Source of the DNA: Symbiodinium microadriaticum
Taxonomy: Eukaryota > Sar > Dinophyceae > Suessiales > Symbiodiniaceae
DNA: 64,000 nt
Assembly: GCA_001939145.1 (NCBI GenBank)
Contig: LSRX01000424.1
Span: 137,277-201,276, forward strand
Reading direction: 5' to 3'
Made by a program: the position numbers and the translations under genes. This document shows, in pieces, positions 46,485 to 57,640 of this stretch (its first letter is position 1; the number at the start of each line of letters is the position of its first letter). A model generated the notes under the pieces. That model was given only the letters and a program-made list of their open reading frames with translations, had not been told where the DNA came from and searched no databases.

Positions 46485-48785
46485 TGCAGGGCCACTTGAA
46501 ACTCCACAAGCTTCAAGCAGTCGTTTTTCCCTGCCCGTGAAGGTCGGCCGGTTCTGTGCCCAGCAGCGCCGAGCCTTTGCCCTGTCCACCTGCGCACGTC
46601 TGCAAGGGCCAGGACCTGGAGGCCTTGGTAAACGGAACCTGGGGAGACCTGGTGCCCCTGGCGGCAGGGGAACACCACACGGTAGTTGTCTCCAACTTAG
46701 GCCAAATCTGGGCAGCAGGCCTTAACGACGACGGCGAGTTGGGCACTGGTGGCACTGAACGGCAGCATGCCTTTGTGCATGTAGCAGTTGGTGGCAAGAA
46801 GATCGTGGTCGTCGCTGCTAAATTTTGTCACATCGCCGCTATCACGGACTCTGGCGAGCTCTGGACCTGGGGCTGGAATGTTGCTGGCCAGCTTGGCATC
46901 GGAGACACTGAGAATCGCCATGCCCCAGTCAAGGTGAGCGTGAACGGCCAGAAGATCGTGGCCGTCGCCGCTGGAACATACCACACCGCCGCGGTCACGG
47001 ACTCTGGCGAGCTGTGGACCTGGGGCTACAATGGTTATGGCCAGCTCGGTGTTGAAGCCACCGCGGATCGCGCTGCTCCGGTCCAGGTGAATGTGAACGG
47101 CCAGAAGATCGTGGCCGTGGCTGCTGGATCTTGGCACACCGCTGCGATCACGGACTCTGGTGAACTGTGGACCTGGGGCGACAATAATGCTGGCCAGCTT
47201 GGCGCTGGGGACACCAGGGATCGCCACTTGCCGGTGAAGGCGGCGGCAGTGCCGGCCAGGGTTAGCGAGACTCATATTCCACTGTGCTGGTTTCCGGGGC
47301 GCCGTGCATCAAGTTCGTTGGGCGAGGCCTTCCTGGCTGTAAGATGGGGATCGAAGATTCCTGTGCCCCGTGAGTGTGGCGTGATGCGCAGCCAGCTTGC
47401 TGCTTTCCTGCAGAAGTGCCGCGTGCATGTGGGCGCTTGGGAGGCAACACCATGCCCCGCGGGCTCTTTCTGTCCGAAGCAGGTCGCACACTGCTCAGGT
47501 GCGCAGCGGTGCCCGGCGGGTTTCTTTTGCACCTCGCCTGAACATGTTGCCATCACAGGGCGTCGTGTGAGATGTGCGCAAGAAGGTCGCTTGGACGACT
47601 GGTCCCTCACGAGGATCGCGCCCGATAAACATGGATACTGAACCGAGGCACCGAGGGAGCGGTGGCACCGACACCGTGCAAAGCTGGGGTTTGGTGCCCG
47701 GCCGGGAGCACAGGGCCTCCCATCAACGAAGGCCACTCGGGTGCTTTGCTGACGTGTCGTGTCTCTTAACTCGTCTCGGCAGCCAAACCGTGTCTGCTTT
47801 TCCATTCTGCATCCTGGTCTTGAGGCTTGTTTTCCAAAGATCTCAAGATGCGAAAGACTTCGCTTCTCAGACAGGCCTTCGCACATTCACTCATTGTCAG
47901 CGCCTGTTCATATATCTTCCCAGCTCTTTTGCGGCACCTGTGTTTATGTCTGTGTGAAGCAAGTACAGCTGGCATTGCTCTGGGCTTAGCACTAGCACGA
48001 ATCGAGCCTCGCACTTTCTTATGCCGAAGCCTAACCCCGAACCGTGAGTTCGATATCGCCCAGTGGTGTTTTGGAGTCCCTGCGAACCCCGAAGCCTTTG
48101 GAGGCGTCGCTGGCGAAGCTGGGTCTGCTGGCGGAGAGAGCAAGAGGCGCAGAGGGAGAGAGAGAAGCAGACAAGTTCGTACATACATGCGCCATAGCAA
48201 AAGCAGCCGAAGCAGCAATGCTGGATAAACCGATGTGTGTACACACAATACTGTACATTCGTGTATGTAGGCTGCTGCTCGGCACGGCTTACGAAATTTT
48301 CCTTCGTAGCCAGCTGCATTGCTCCTCGGTCAGGTGGCGGGGACGACTTCCGTGGTACAGAAGCCCTGGGCATTTGGCCTGGCGTAGTGATCGTCTCAGC
48401 CCTGTCTGCCATCTCCTTCAGTGTTTTCGTTGGCTCTTTTTGGTGTAGCAGCCCGGTGACACAGTACGACCATTGCGGGCGGAGAGTTCTAAAGATTCGC
48501 TCCCCCAACAGCATCTCCATCCACGACGTGTCTGTGCACCACTTTGGCCTCCGTGTGGAGGTATACTTTGGCCGCAGGGCCGCAAAGCCCCGGGTAGTGC
48601 AAACGCAACTTCGCTCGTCGTGCGAAACCTTCGAGTTCCGGCAGTCCGAGACGGTGATGGAGGATGGCTTCCTCTATCTGCACTTTGCTGAAACTGTAGA
48701 GCGGAAGTACGAGTTCCCGGCTCCGGATGATGGAGGGAACTGGGGTCCGGGCGCAAAGGTGCGGTGCCAGCCCCTGCGTCCTTGA
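46275..48785 (+). CDS. Predicted secreted or single-pass membrane protein with RCC1 repeats and Cys-rich segments
   Basis: Three exons can be placed. The first (from ATG 46275) encodes a likely signal peptide, MALFRMLGIVASSLWVSA, followed by EDARSCPIGYYCPQQ. The second (acceptor AG|G, 46543 onward, open to 47641) has LPCPPAHVCKGQ, then RCC1 repeats, then CPAGSFCPKQ and RCPAGFFC. The last (acceptor AG|G, 48334-48785) has a hydrophobic segment of about 22 residues (WPGVVIVSALSAISFSVFVG) and a soluble C-terminus ending at TGA. C-P-x-G-x-x-C units are typical of ephrin-receptor-like (GCC2/GCC3) extracellular modules, and RCC1 repeats form a seven-blade propeller or partial propeller. A type I surface receptor or adhesin-like role is inferred. 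The link between exons 2 and 3 is by proximity and order, not proven. The gene lies about 800 bases right of the satellite. Confidence 0.7.
46543..47641 (+). CDS. RCC1 repeat exon, about 1.1 kb without introns
   Basis: Repeats in order: HHTVVVSNLGQIWAAGLNDD, CHIAAITDSGELWTWGWNVA, YHTAAVTDSGELWTWGYNGY and WHTAAITDSGELWTWGDNNA, each followed by GQLG-type or GELG-type turns and linked by VNGQKIVAVAAG. The DSGEL codons are 153 bases apart (46847, 47000, 47153), that is 51 residues, the RCC1 repeat length. Nucleotide identity between the copies is high, which implies recent duplication or conversion. After the last repeat (to about 47237) come cysteine-rich segments. A full propeller needs seven blades; about four are visible, so it may be partial or assemble with other exons. 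The absence of introns contrasts with the 14-95 nt exons of neighbouring genes. Confidence 0.85.
48334..48785 (+). CDS. Terminal exon with transmembrane helix
   Basis: Acceptor cggtcAG|GT, then GGDDFRGTEALGIWPG and a helix VVIVSALSAISFSVFVGSFW. It is followed by about 100 soluble residues rich in charged amino acids (ISIHDVSVHHFGLRVEVYF, VMEDGFLYLHFAE) ending CQPLRP before a stop. By eye the C-terminal part could be a small beta domain; no family is recognised. Stop at about 48783-48785. Confidence 0.6.
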
Positions 48786-51700
48786 ACGGTGGTGGGGTCG
48801 TCGCCAAGCTCATCTCTAAGTATGGGCGAATATGAACCACGAGTTTCGTCTTTGAAGCCGCGAAGAAAAGGTATTGTGCCACTTTGCGAACGCTTGCTGG
48901 GCGGTGCTGTTGCAGATGTTCGTGCTCAAGCCAATCCGAAACCAGTAATCCCTAGCAACTCTAGCAGCTCTACAGCCTTTGAGCCCCGGAGCCCGAATCC
49001 CGAAGCCCGAAGGGCCTCCTCTGCGATAGGCTTGACCGGGCCTTTCTGTGCTCTTGAAGACTCTACCGCGGATGTCGCAGCAATCGGTAGGTCCACGTGC
49101 TCCAGGAAGTTTTACTGCAAGTGGGCCATGTCATCTGAAAAATCAAGAGCATCACAGCCCCATATATAGATATCGATGGGGTAGATAAAGGGCAGAAAAT
49201 GATATGGGTATACATACATATACACATAGGTATGTTCCTAAATCGACAAGTTCTTGTGACGTAGCGATCGCACCCGTGCATGAGCAGTGCTAAGTTATTC
49301 GGCATGTTGGTCGCGAATTAACAGGCACTGTTCGATGTTCGAGCCTTTCATGCAGACACGCAGCTGCTTGCGGAAGGCGAGCCTCGGATGCAACGGAGAA
49401 GGCGGGTTCTGTGACTTACAGCTTGTGTGACGACAAGAACCTCAGAATGGACAGTGTTCTTTCCGTTGAAGATAGGTTGCTTCGGCACCAGCTCCCAAGC
49501 TCAATCGTTGTGATGATGGCCGGGAAGCGCACCCTAATGCGATCACGTCAACTTAGTGCCAGGCAGCAACATCCAGGCCAGCCGAGGGCCGACGAAGAAG
49601 TTTCAGTAAAGAAGCTGCTCTACAAGGTTTCGACGGAAGATCTCCTGAGATCCTCGTTAACTTTGCCTTGCCCTACCTGCCAGCCTGTTAGTGGAGTCGG
49701 TGTAGCTGCTGTGCGAGGTTTTCAGTTGGCATGGTCGTTGCTTGTCGAAGCCGGCAGGGGTCGCTTCCGAAAAGAGATCGAGGAAGCTGAGAGGCCCGGC
49801 ATGGCCCGGGGCCGGAGCGCTTTTTCCTTGTGGAGTTCCCTTCGGCGGCGTTGGCGAGGCTGACCTTCGGAAAGTACAACGGCCTGACCTTCAGGGAAGC
49901 CCTGGCGAAGCAGCTCAGCAAGCAACAGCTCGATTACGGGGCTTTCCGCTTCGCCGCACTCGGTGCAGTCGGTGCATTCAGTGCATTCTGGTGTGAGAGT
50001 AGTGCTCTATAGGGCTCGCTGCCCGAGGGATCCCGGCTATGCGCTCTGGTGCTCGGAGCAGCCTTCGCCCCAGAGCTTTCTTGAGCCGAAAGAGCATGAA
50101 CATGGGGGACACGAAGAGTGCTGCCCGCATGGTGCCCAACTGTCCCTGGGCTTGAAGCTGCAGCGTAGCGGCGAAGCGAGCACATGCGAGCGGTGTTGCC
50201 AGCAATTGTGCGTAATCTCCAGCGATTTTCAGTCGAGAGCTTTCGAGAGAGAAGCTGAAGCCTCAATTCCTACCATAGTCGAACACACGAGACGAGAAGT
50301 CCGCCACGGGTGGCGATGTCCGCCACGGGCGGCTCAGGCCCTGGGGATGGAGAGTTTCGGTCTGGTGAAGTTGCGTGCTGCGAAGGGCTCAGGGCTCCTG
50401 TCGCTTCAAAGAGGCGAAGTGGGGCACCATGAGAGCTACATGCTCTGCGAGTCTTCTGCCGAGAAGAACGATGCGCAGGCGCCTGAAGCGAAGTAGCCAA
50501 GCGAAGTCCGTTTCGGCGCTTTTGGCGGCTTCCCTGCGCGCCGCGGGCGCCTGCAGGGATGCTCCAACTCCACTCCTCTGAGCCAGTGGGCGAGCAGGGC
50601 CTCGCAGGCCGGGCGGAGGCCTGCGGATCTCTGCTTGGCCTGCGCTGTTCTGCCAGGACAGGGTGAAATCTCCCAGCGGCGAGGCGACCCCAAACCGCCT
50701 CACGGTGCCTGGAAGCCCCACTGCGACCGTGCCTGCCCTTTGGCTCCTTCAGAAGGAAAGTAAGTCCGGAAGGCTTTCAACTTCAGGCTTGGAGCCACTG
50801 GAGTCTTGCCTCCGAGGCACTTATCGAGCCCGTGGTGTCCATGATGACCCTCGGAGTGCATTATGTACAGGGTTGCAGGGCTCTGACGACAGGCACGGGC
50901 AAAGAGCCAGAATTTGAGTTCCCACAGCACGAGCTTAGTCAAAATAGAGTGCAAGTCTGTGCCGGAAGAGTTCGAGGCAATTTTGGGGGCCTGCTGATGA
51001 TGACCATGATGGTGTCGGGATGGCCGGAAGCATGACCACGACGGCGGCGCCGTAACTTCTGTTGCTTATGTTGGGCATTTATGATGGCAGCTATGGTGAA
51101 GAGAAGATAACGACGGCGAGTCGAGGTGTTTGGGCATTGGTCCGAGTCTTGAACAATCCTGCAAAGAGCGGCCGGGCGGTGGCCGAGCGCTCCAATCGCA
51201 GGATTACGCCCCGAAGCAACGAGCATGTGAAGCTTCACTTCTAGGCTGCTCTAGGCAGCGGTTTCATCTCAGGAATGGAGTGACGAGAGTGTTTTGACCT
51301 CTAGGATGGACATCTCGGAGCAGCTCAACGCGCTGGCCGAGCTGAAACGCTCCATGGCAAGGCTGGGCCCAGCTGTGGGCGGCTTCGGCTTCGGCATTCG
51401 AGAGCCGAGAGGCGCCAGAGGAAAGCGGCAACAGCGAAGCCATGCGAAGCCTCGTTTAAAGCTTAGACTGCGTCAGCCGAAGTTGCACTTGACCAGGGTC
51501 GAAACTGCCCAGCAGCGAATTGAAACCTTGGCTGAGACGGGGTCTTGGGAAGAGGTCTTCGGATTTTTGAGCCTCGTGTTCCAGTCCTGCCGTTTGTGTT
51601 GACACTGGCCGGACTTGTCATGCTTGTGTGTGTGTTTGTCGATGCAGAGGCTTGCGGGACCTTCGTGGGATTTGGGGCTCATTTGCCATCTCCACCGAGG

Positions 51701-52999
51701 AACTGGCTCTCTCGTATCAGGGTGGAGCTATGCAGGAGGTTGCGCACATAGTATCTTGGTGTGGAAGATTCAGGAGTTTATTTAATCATTGACTTCAATG
51801 TAGGCTACCTCGCGTCTGATGCATCATGAGATGCCGTTTGCTCTGGTCTGCATCATGGGCATCAGTAGGCCCTCTGTGACAGGTGTTGCCTCCTACAACA
51901 CAGCTTCAGCGAGAACTCGAGAGTGAGTTCAGAAAGTGGTTGACTCTATCAGTACTGTCCCTATCGGACCATGGCTTGGGCATTGGAGCCTTGGAGGGTT
52001 GTGCGTGAGTGTGCCGCCTCGGTGCTGACGGGCAGACTTCTACCAAGCTGCAGACTGCAGCAGTGGGAGTGCTGCGTCCAACACCCGGGGCATGCAAGCG
52101 ACTTTGGAAAACCGACATCCGACACGGAAAAGATGCAGTTGAGAGCTCGATAAGATGAGAACAGAGCTTGAATCTGAGGTCTCGAACAACAACAGCCGCT
52201 CTCGCCAGCCAAGCGTCGACCACGACGGCAGCATGGCCAGCCAGCTGTCGCACCCTGCCACCAAGACTTGGCAGTTGCGTGGGCACTTATTTGAACACCA
52301 ATCTGTGGCTTCGGGCGTCGGGCACCCTAGCCTGTAACAGCTTCAGGTACAGGGTAACCCCCTTCTTGACTGCTCTGCTCTCCCTCGTCTCTCGCTCCCT
52401 TCTCTTTCCCAGCAGCCACAAGTAACACAAGTACCGACGCTTCCTCAAGGTCGGGTGTCTCTGGCGGAGGACAGCCGCTGATCCTAACTTGGCATCAGAG
52501 TGCCCAATTCGGCGGCAGGGTATCGGGTCTTTGCACACTTGCGGCACAGTTGCGTTGCTTGGCACTGTACGTGGGTGTTGCCTCTGGGGAGGGCCATCTT
52601 TGTAGTCCAGATTCTTAGTCCACGGTGGGAGATTAACGCTTTGCGAGGTCGAAGACAGCACAGCAGGTGTTGCTGCCGCCAGCACCAGCTCTTCCAGGCG
52701 AGCCACGTCAGGGCCGCTGCGCATCGCCTGCACTTCCGGCGCCTTGCGAGGTCAACCGCCTCCCGCGCACGAGCTCCCAGACTTCGATCCATTGCCATTC
52801 GCCCCCCGCGCCAGCAAGAGAAACAAGCACATGGACAAAGTCTCGGGGCTTCGCAATCCGCATGCCAAACTCACATTCGGGCTGCAAGAGGCACCGTCTG
52901 CCCGAACGACTGATCGAAATGCATGGTGTTGGTGTTGGGGTGGTATTAGTAAACCCGCAATAGTAGCAGGCGTAGCAAAGACACTGGCACCAGTCAGCA

Positions 53000-53023
53000 A
53001 TAGTAGTAGTAGTAGTAGTAGTA

Positions 53024-53058
<35 letters not shown>

Positions 53059-53400
53059 AGTACTTAGTGGTAGTGGTGGTAGTAGTCGTCGTCGTCGGCG
53101 GCGTCGTTGTCGCCGAAAAAGCAGTAGCAATAGCAGCATCAGTAACAGCTGCAGCAGCAGCAGCAGCGGTAGCTGGAGCTGAAGCAGGAGCGGGGGCAGC
53201 AGCGGGGGCAGGAGCGGGAGCATTAGCAGAAGCCACATGCAGCAGTGGTGGCAGATGTCGTCTTCCTATTGTGGTGGTGGTGATGATGGTGGTGGTGGTC
53301 GCGTCGTCGTCGTCGTCTTCGTCAATGTCGTTGGTGCAACAGTAGCAGTTCTTTCGAAGAAAAAGACCCGTACTTAGCCAGTACAAGTAGAAGCAGTAGC
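53000..53400 (+). repeat. Compound trinucleotide array (AGT)n-(CGT)n and derivatives
   Basis: Pure (AGT)n then (CGT)n from about 53000 to 53062, followed by about 340 bases of interrupted GTA, GTC, GCA and GGT triplets. The apparent poly-Asp, poly-Thr and poly-Ala frames through it come from the repeat. Confidence 0.95.
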
Positions 53401-53844
53401 GCTACGGTGGCTCCTGGTTATGGTTTCGCAGTGCTGCTGCAGAGTTTTCTGTACAGGTTTTTGCACTTTCCATTGCAGTACCACCTGTTGCAGTACTATA
53501 GTGGCAAAGGTCCAGGAATCTTGAAGAAGGCCAATCATGCATCAATGGTTCGAGAGTCTTCCAGAAAGCTGATCCTAGGAGGCCAGTGTCGAGGAAGCTG
53601 TTCCTCATTCAAGCGCCCACGTTCTCGGCCTGCCATCAGGCCCTGTTCGTCGGTGTTTTCTTGTCCGAGGCTGCGCACAGAGCTAGGACTGAGCTTTTTT
53701 CCCGGAGAGGCTGTCGGCGCAGCGCGCGAAGTCACAGCCGACAAAGTGAAGGTAGCAGGATGAGCAACACTCCCAGCGTCAGATCTGAAGCCTGACTGGA
53801 ACTGTGAATACGGGCATCACACCCTACCCCACTCCTGGCATCAC

Positions 53845-54180
53845 TTGCACTTGTCCTTGCCACTTTGGGCGAGAGTTTCAGCAGGAAGCTTGAACATCAT
53901 GCAAGGCTTTCTGGAGACGGATCACATTTGTTTAGTAGGTATCCTAGTTGCGGACACACAGCCCGAGCTATGGGTGGATTTCACCGCAGACATTAGCAAG
54001 TGTTCGCGATTGCAGCGCATTCTCGAGGATCGGGGAGATGGTGTACAGTCCCGCGCCTTCGGGCAGTTCATAGCTGAGCGACGCGGGCCTTTGGCGAGCC
54101 AGCTGCTCTGCCAGGATCACGAGGGTTCTTCGACAAGCTGGCAAGGTCACAGGGACACTTTGGTCCCTTTCGATGGCTAA
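53845..54180 (+). CDS. Hypothetical 111-codon open segment
   Basis: The plus-strand frame includes QPELWVDFTADISKCSRLQR and GDGVQSRAFGQFIAERRGPL. The composition is protein-like and the competing frames are more broken, but it matches no family I know and lacks clear splice borders. Confidence 0.3.
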   Translation: MHLSLPLWARVSAGSLNIMQGFLETDHICLVGILVADTQPELWVDFTADISKCSRLQRILEDRGDGVQSRAFGQFIAERRGPLASQLLCQDHEGSSTSWQGHRDTLVPFDG

Positions 54181-57100
54181 GTTTGACATGTTCAGGTCAA
54201 GCAAGCGTGACGGTTTTGTAGCTGCGCCGCTCGCCGGCATTAAGTCTCGAGCAGCTTAAGGTATGGCATGATGGAGGAGTTGGAGGAGCACATGGGACAG
54301 AAGCTCTTGCACAGGCGCACGAGGGAGGGCCGCCGGGCTGCCGGCCCGGGGGCGGTTTTCCCCGCGCCGAGGCCGCACCGTGGACGTGCCGGGCCAAAGG
54401 GCCGCAGCCGAGGCCACGCTGGCGCCTTGCTGCAACACGAACTTCGGCCGCCCCCGAAATTCCCAGAGAGAGCGAGGACTTTTTGTTGTTTCGCGGTCTT
54501 CCTCGCTGGCAAGGCAGTCCGGTGATTCCCTCCGTCCCGGTCCCCGTGCCGGTGCCGCTCAGGGACAAGAAAGCTCGAAGCGCTTCACAGGCCGGGCCCT
54601 TTTCTGGACCGTCAGGGTGCGACAATCCAAAGCAGAGCCGCCATTGCCTACGGCCATGGTCTGTTCCAGATGTGTCGTTGCTGCCTCAACCCGTGTGACA
54701 GCGACTGTACCGTTTCAGACTGCTTCGGTTCTTCCAAGAGCTCTCCGCTTGAGGACTCTTCGTATCCATCTGCAGACAATTCCGTGGGAAGGAAACAGCC
54801 CAGGCCCGGAAATCGCCGCTTCTGTTCTTACCAAGCTTTTGCAAGGCCCCCCACTTTTTGCCTGCAGAAGTGTTGGGCTCTAAAGTGAAGCGACTCGCGC
54901 CTCTGGTGTCGGAGGCGGGTCCCGACACTGACGAGCAGACCAGGCAGCCAGGGGCGCGACAAGAACAATCTGTTGAAGGACCCCTTCCTCCGCATTGCGG
55001 AAGAACTTGCCACAAAAGACTGGGATACTTCCGCTTCATACATTGCAGCACCTGCCGAGAACTGGATACTTTCGAACGGGTCATTCTCAAACGCTGGCAA
55101 GGATTGTCAATCTCTCGATGCCTTGCAGAACCAGCGCTTTGGCATATCAGTTCGGGGTTTGACACATGATTCGACAGTGGCAAGGCTTCCAGCTGCGATT
55201 TGGCGGTTTGGGCGGAAGCGGGTTGCGAGGGAGATCGGGCAGAGGTGGTGTACGGATTTGAGAGGTCGGCCAGCTGTTGCCAGTCAGAAGTAAGAGGTCG
55301 CGCCCGGGCGAGTTAGGCCGAAGCTGCAAAAGCCATGAGAACTCTGGTGCATTGCCGCATGGAAGGCGGCTGCTCCAGAGGTCAAAGGTCCGTGAACTCT
55401 TCGGAAGCCATGCTGCGATTAAAACACAAGGGATTGTTGCCTTCCAGGTATGATGCCTCTGTGGTCGCAACGCCTAAATCAAAGCGGCCACCCCGCTGGG
55501 AGGCCACTGAGACTTGAGTGTAGTGAGACCTCCGCACAGTGCTGAGAGGGTTGCGGCCTTCTGAGCCGAGACTTGCCTGTCAGCCTTAGCCAAGCGATGC
55601 CCAGGACGCCTGCAGCGTGCCGCCTGTGTCAATGCCATCGTTAGCATCGAAGCTGTCGAAGCAGTCGAAGCAGCTCGTATCGCAGATCATGCGTTCGTGG
55701 ATAGTGCGACCACTGACCATATGACGTCAGTTCAGTGTGCAAGCGCATCGCATCCGTTGCAGCACAGGCACGTAGACACGCAAGCAGAAGTGGCACGCAA
55801 GCGATTTTGAAGCACTACGATCGCCCGTTGTTAACACTAATGGTCCACAACTCCCTCCCTTTCTTGAGGACGGTGTTTAGGGAATCCTCTGCCGCCGTGT
55901 CGGTGTGGGTGAGTTGGGCTTTGGCTCTACACAGTCAATCCTCCCTTCTGTGACTGTGGGTCGAGTGACTCATCTCTCTGACTGTCTGGAACTTTGAAGA
56001 TGTCGGAATGGCATGAAGATCTGGAAACAACAAGAGTCGGCAGGATTTCTGACTGTTCCGCCTCTTTGAGATTTCGCTGTGATCTATCGAGATCCCAACA
56101 CGGCAACACTTATGTGCATTTCAGCCACCATTCACTTTATCCTTGTAACTTGCGGTTTTGAGACGGGCCGTGCAAGGGCGGTTGCCTGTCGCCTCTTGTG
56201 TTTACAAACCTGTTCGAACTACAATGGCATCAAGGAGGACAATCTCGACATTGACCCCGACCCTCGACGGAAAAGGAAGTTTGGCACAACCACCGACGCA
56301 CAGAAAGCTTTTGGTTTGTTGGTGGCACCACTACAGCGGTGTTCAAACCAAGTGTAAATGCGTCGTGCCATATCGTATTCCAGAACATGTTTCCGCGTAC
56401 TGCACTTCGATCCTAGAGAAGGCCCTGGCTCGAATGCCAAGCCTGAAAGCGAGCGACTGCAGGCCCTAGGTTGCTTAATCCCAGTATCTGCCTTTGTTCG
56501 GTGAGCCGTTTTGCATCCTTCGAATAGCTGGTACGCGCACGACTTGGAAAAGCAGCTGCGCAGACGACCAATGGATGTTTCCATGTTCACATGGCAGAAT
56601 CAAGAATGGTGGTGTCCGGCGCGCTGCTGTTCAAGTATGCGAGTTCGGAAGAACATCAGGGTGACTCCCACCATGAGCATGCGAGACCCGTTCCGGCTGC
56701 TACGAACTACTCTACTGGCGCACACCCGCACAAGCATGCCCGCTGCAACCACTCAGTCAAGAACACCAGCCGATGAACATCTATGAACAGCAGCAACAGT
56801 CCACTGTTGCGAGCGCAAGTTCTTGCTCTGAGAGGGAGTCTAAGGTTCCACGAGGCATTTGGAGGCCACGTTTCAAGTGCTGGCTGGTAAGTAAAAGCCG
56901 GACCTCAAGCGTGATGGCACTCATGGGCGAACTTTTTGATGTCGGCACCTTCTTGCCCTGTCGGCATGTTTGTGGCTCAGGCAGCGACTCACCCAGCAAC
57001 ATGAAGCGTATAGTTGCACTGCAATCCAAGGCATTCCGAAAGGAGTCGCCGGCCAAAGCTGAACTCGGCTTGGCCCCGAGAAGCTTGGTTGTGAGACTGG

Positions 57101-57499
57101 GCAGCAGACACTAGAGCATGGGCTTGTTCTAGACGAATAATACTCGAAGTCGTGCATGTGCCGACATCACGAAGCTCATGGTTGAGCTAGAGATGCTAGA
57201 GAGATCAGAAATGCTTGTCGTGAGCTTTCGAGGCATGTGCCTCATGGGCATTTTGGATTTCCGCGAGGGCATCCTTCCGCGGCTTGCGCCCTGGCGAGAG
57301 AACGGTGCGTGCCGTCGGTTTCAGAACATCGGAGACATCAGTTGCCGTTAAACTGCCGTCACAGAGCCTTTTCCTGTTTCATCAGCACCAGAAATGTCGG
57401 GTCTGTTGTCTCAAGGCAAAAGTCTCAGAATTCAGTGCACTCCTCGACCGTTTCCCCGAAGGGGTGCCCGTTGTTTTCTGGACATGTAGGCTTTGCGCC

Positions 57500-57640
57500 C
57501 AGAGTGAGTCTCCGGAGCCTCGCTCGCCTCGTTTCCGAGTTTGCCTTCTTCATGAACTGCATTTGGCCTCTGATGCTGGGGGTGGCCATGGTGTACCTGT
57601 GCCTCGGCTCAAAGCTCCAAAAAACGCGAAACGAACGCCG
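57500..57640 (+). CDS. Exon with a predicted membrane helix
   Basis: The frame reads LVSEFAFFMNCIWPLMLGVA and continues MVYLCLGSKLQKTRNERR, a hydrophobic run of about 22 residues followed by a basic cluster. This is the pattern of a membrane helix with its cytosolic end. It probably belongs to the unidentified gene spanning this area. Confidence 0.4.

Noticed and set aside
52994..53386. Open frames with poly-Asp, poly-Thr and poly-Ala over the 53-kb triplet array
   Set aside because: They follow from triplet repetition in every phase; nothing outside the repeat supports a gene.
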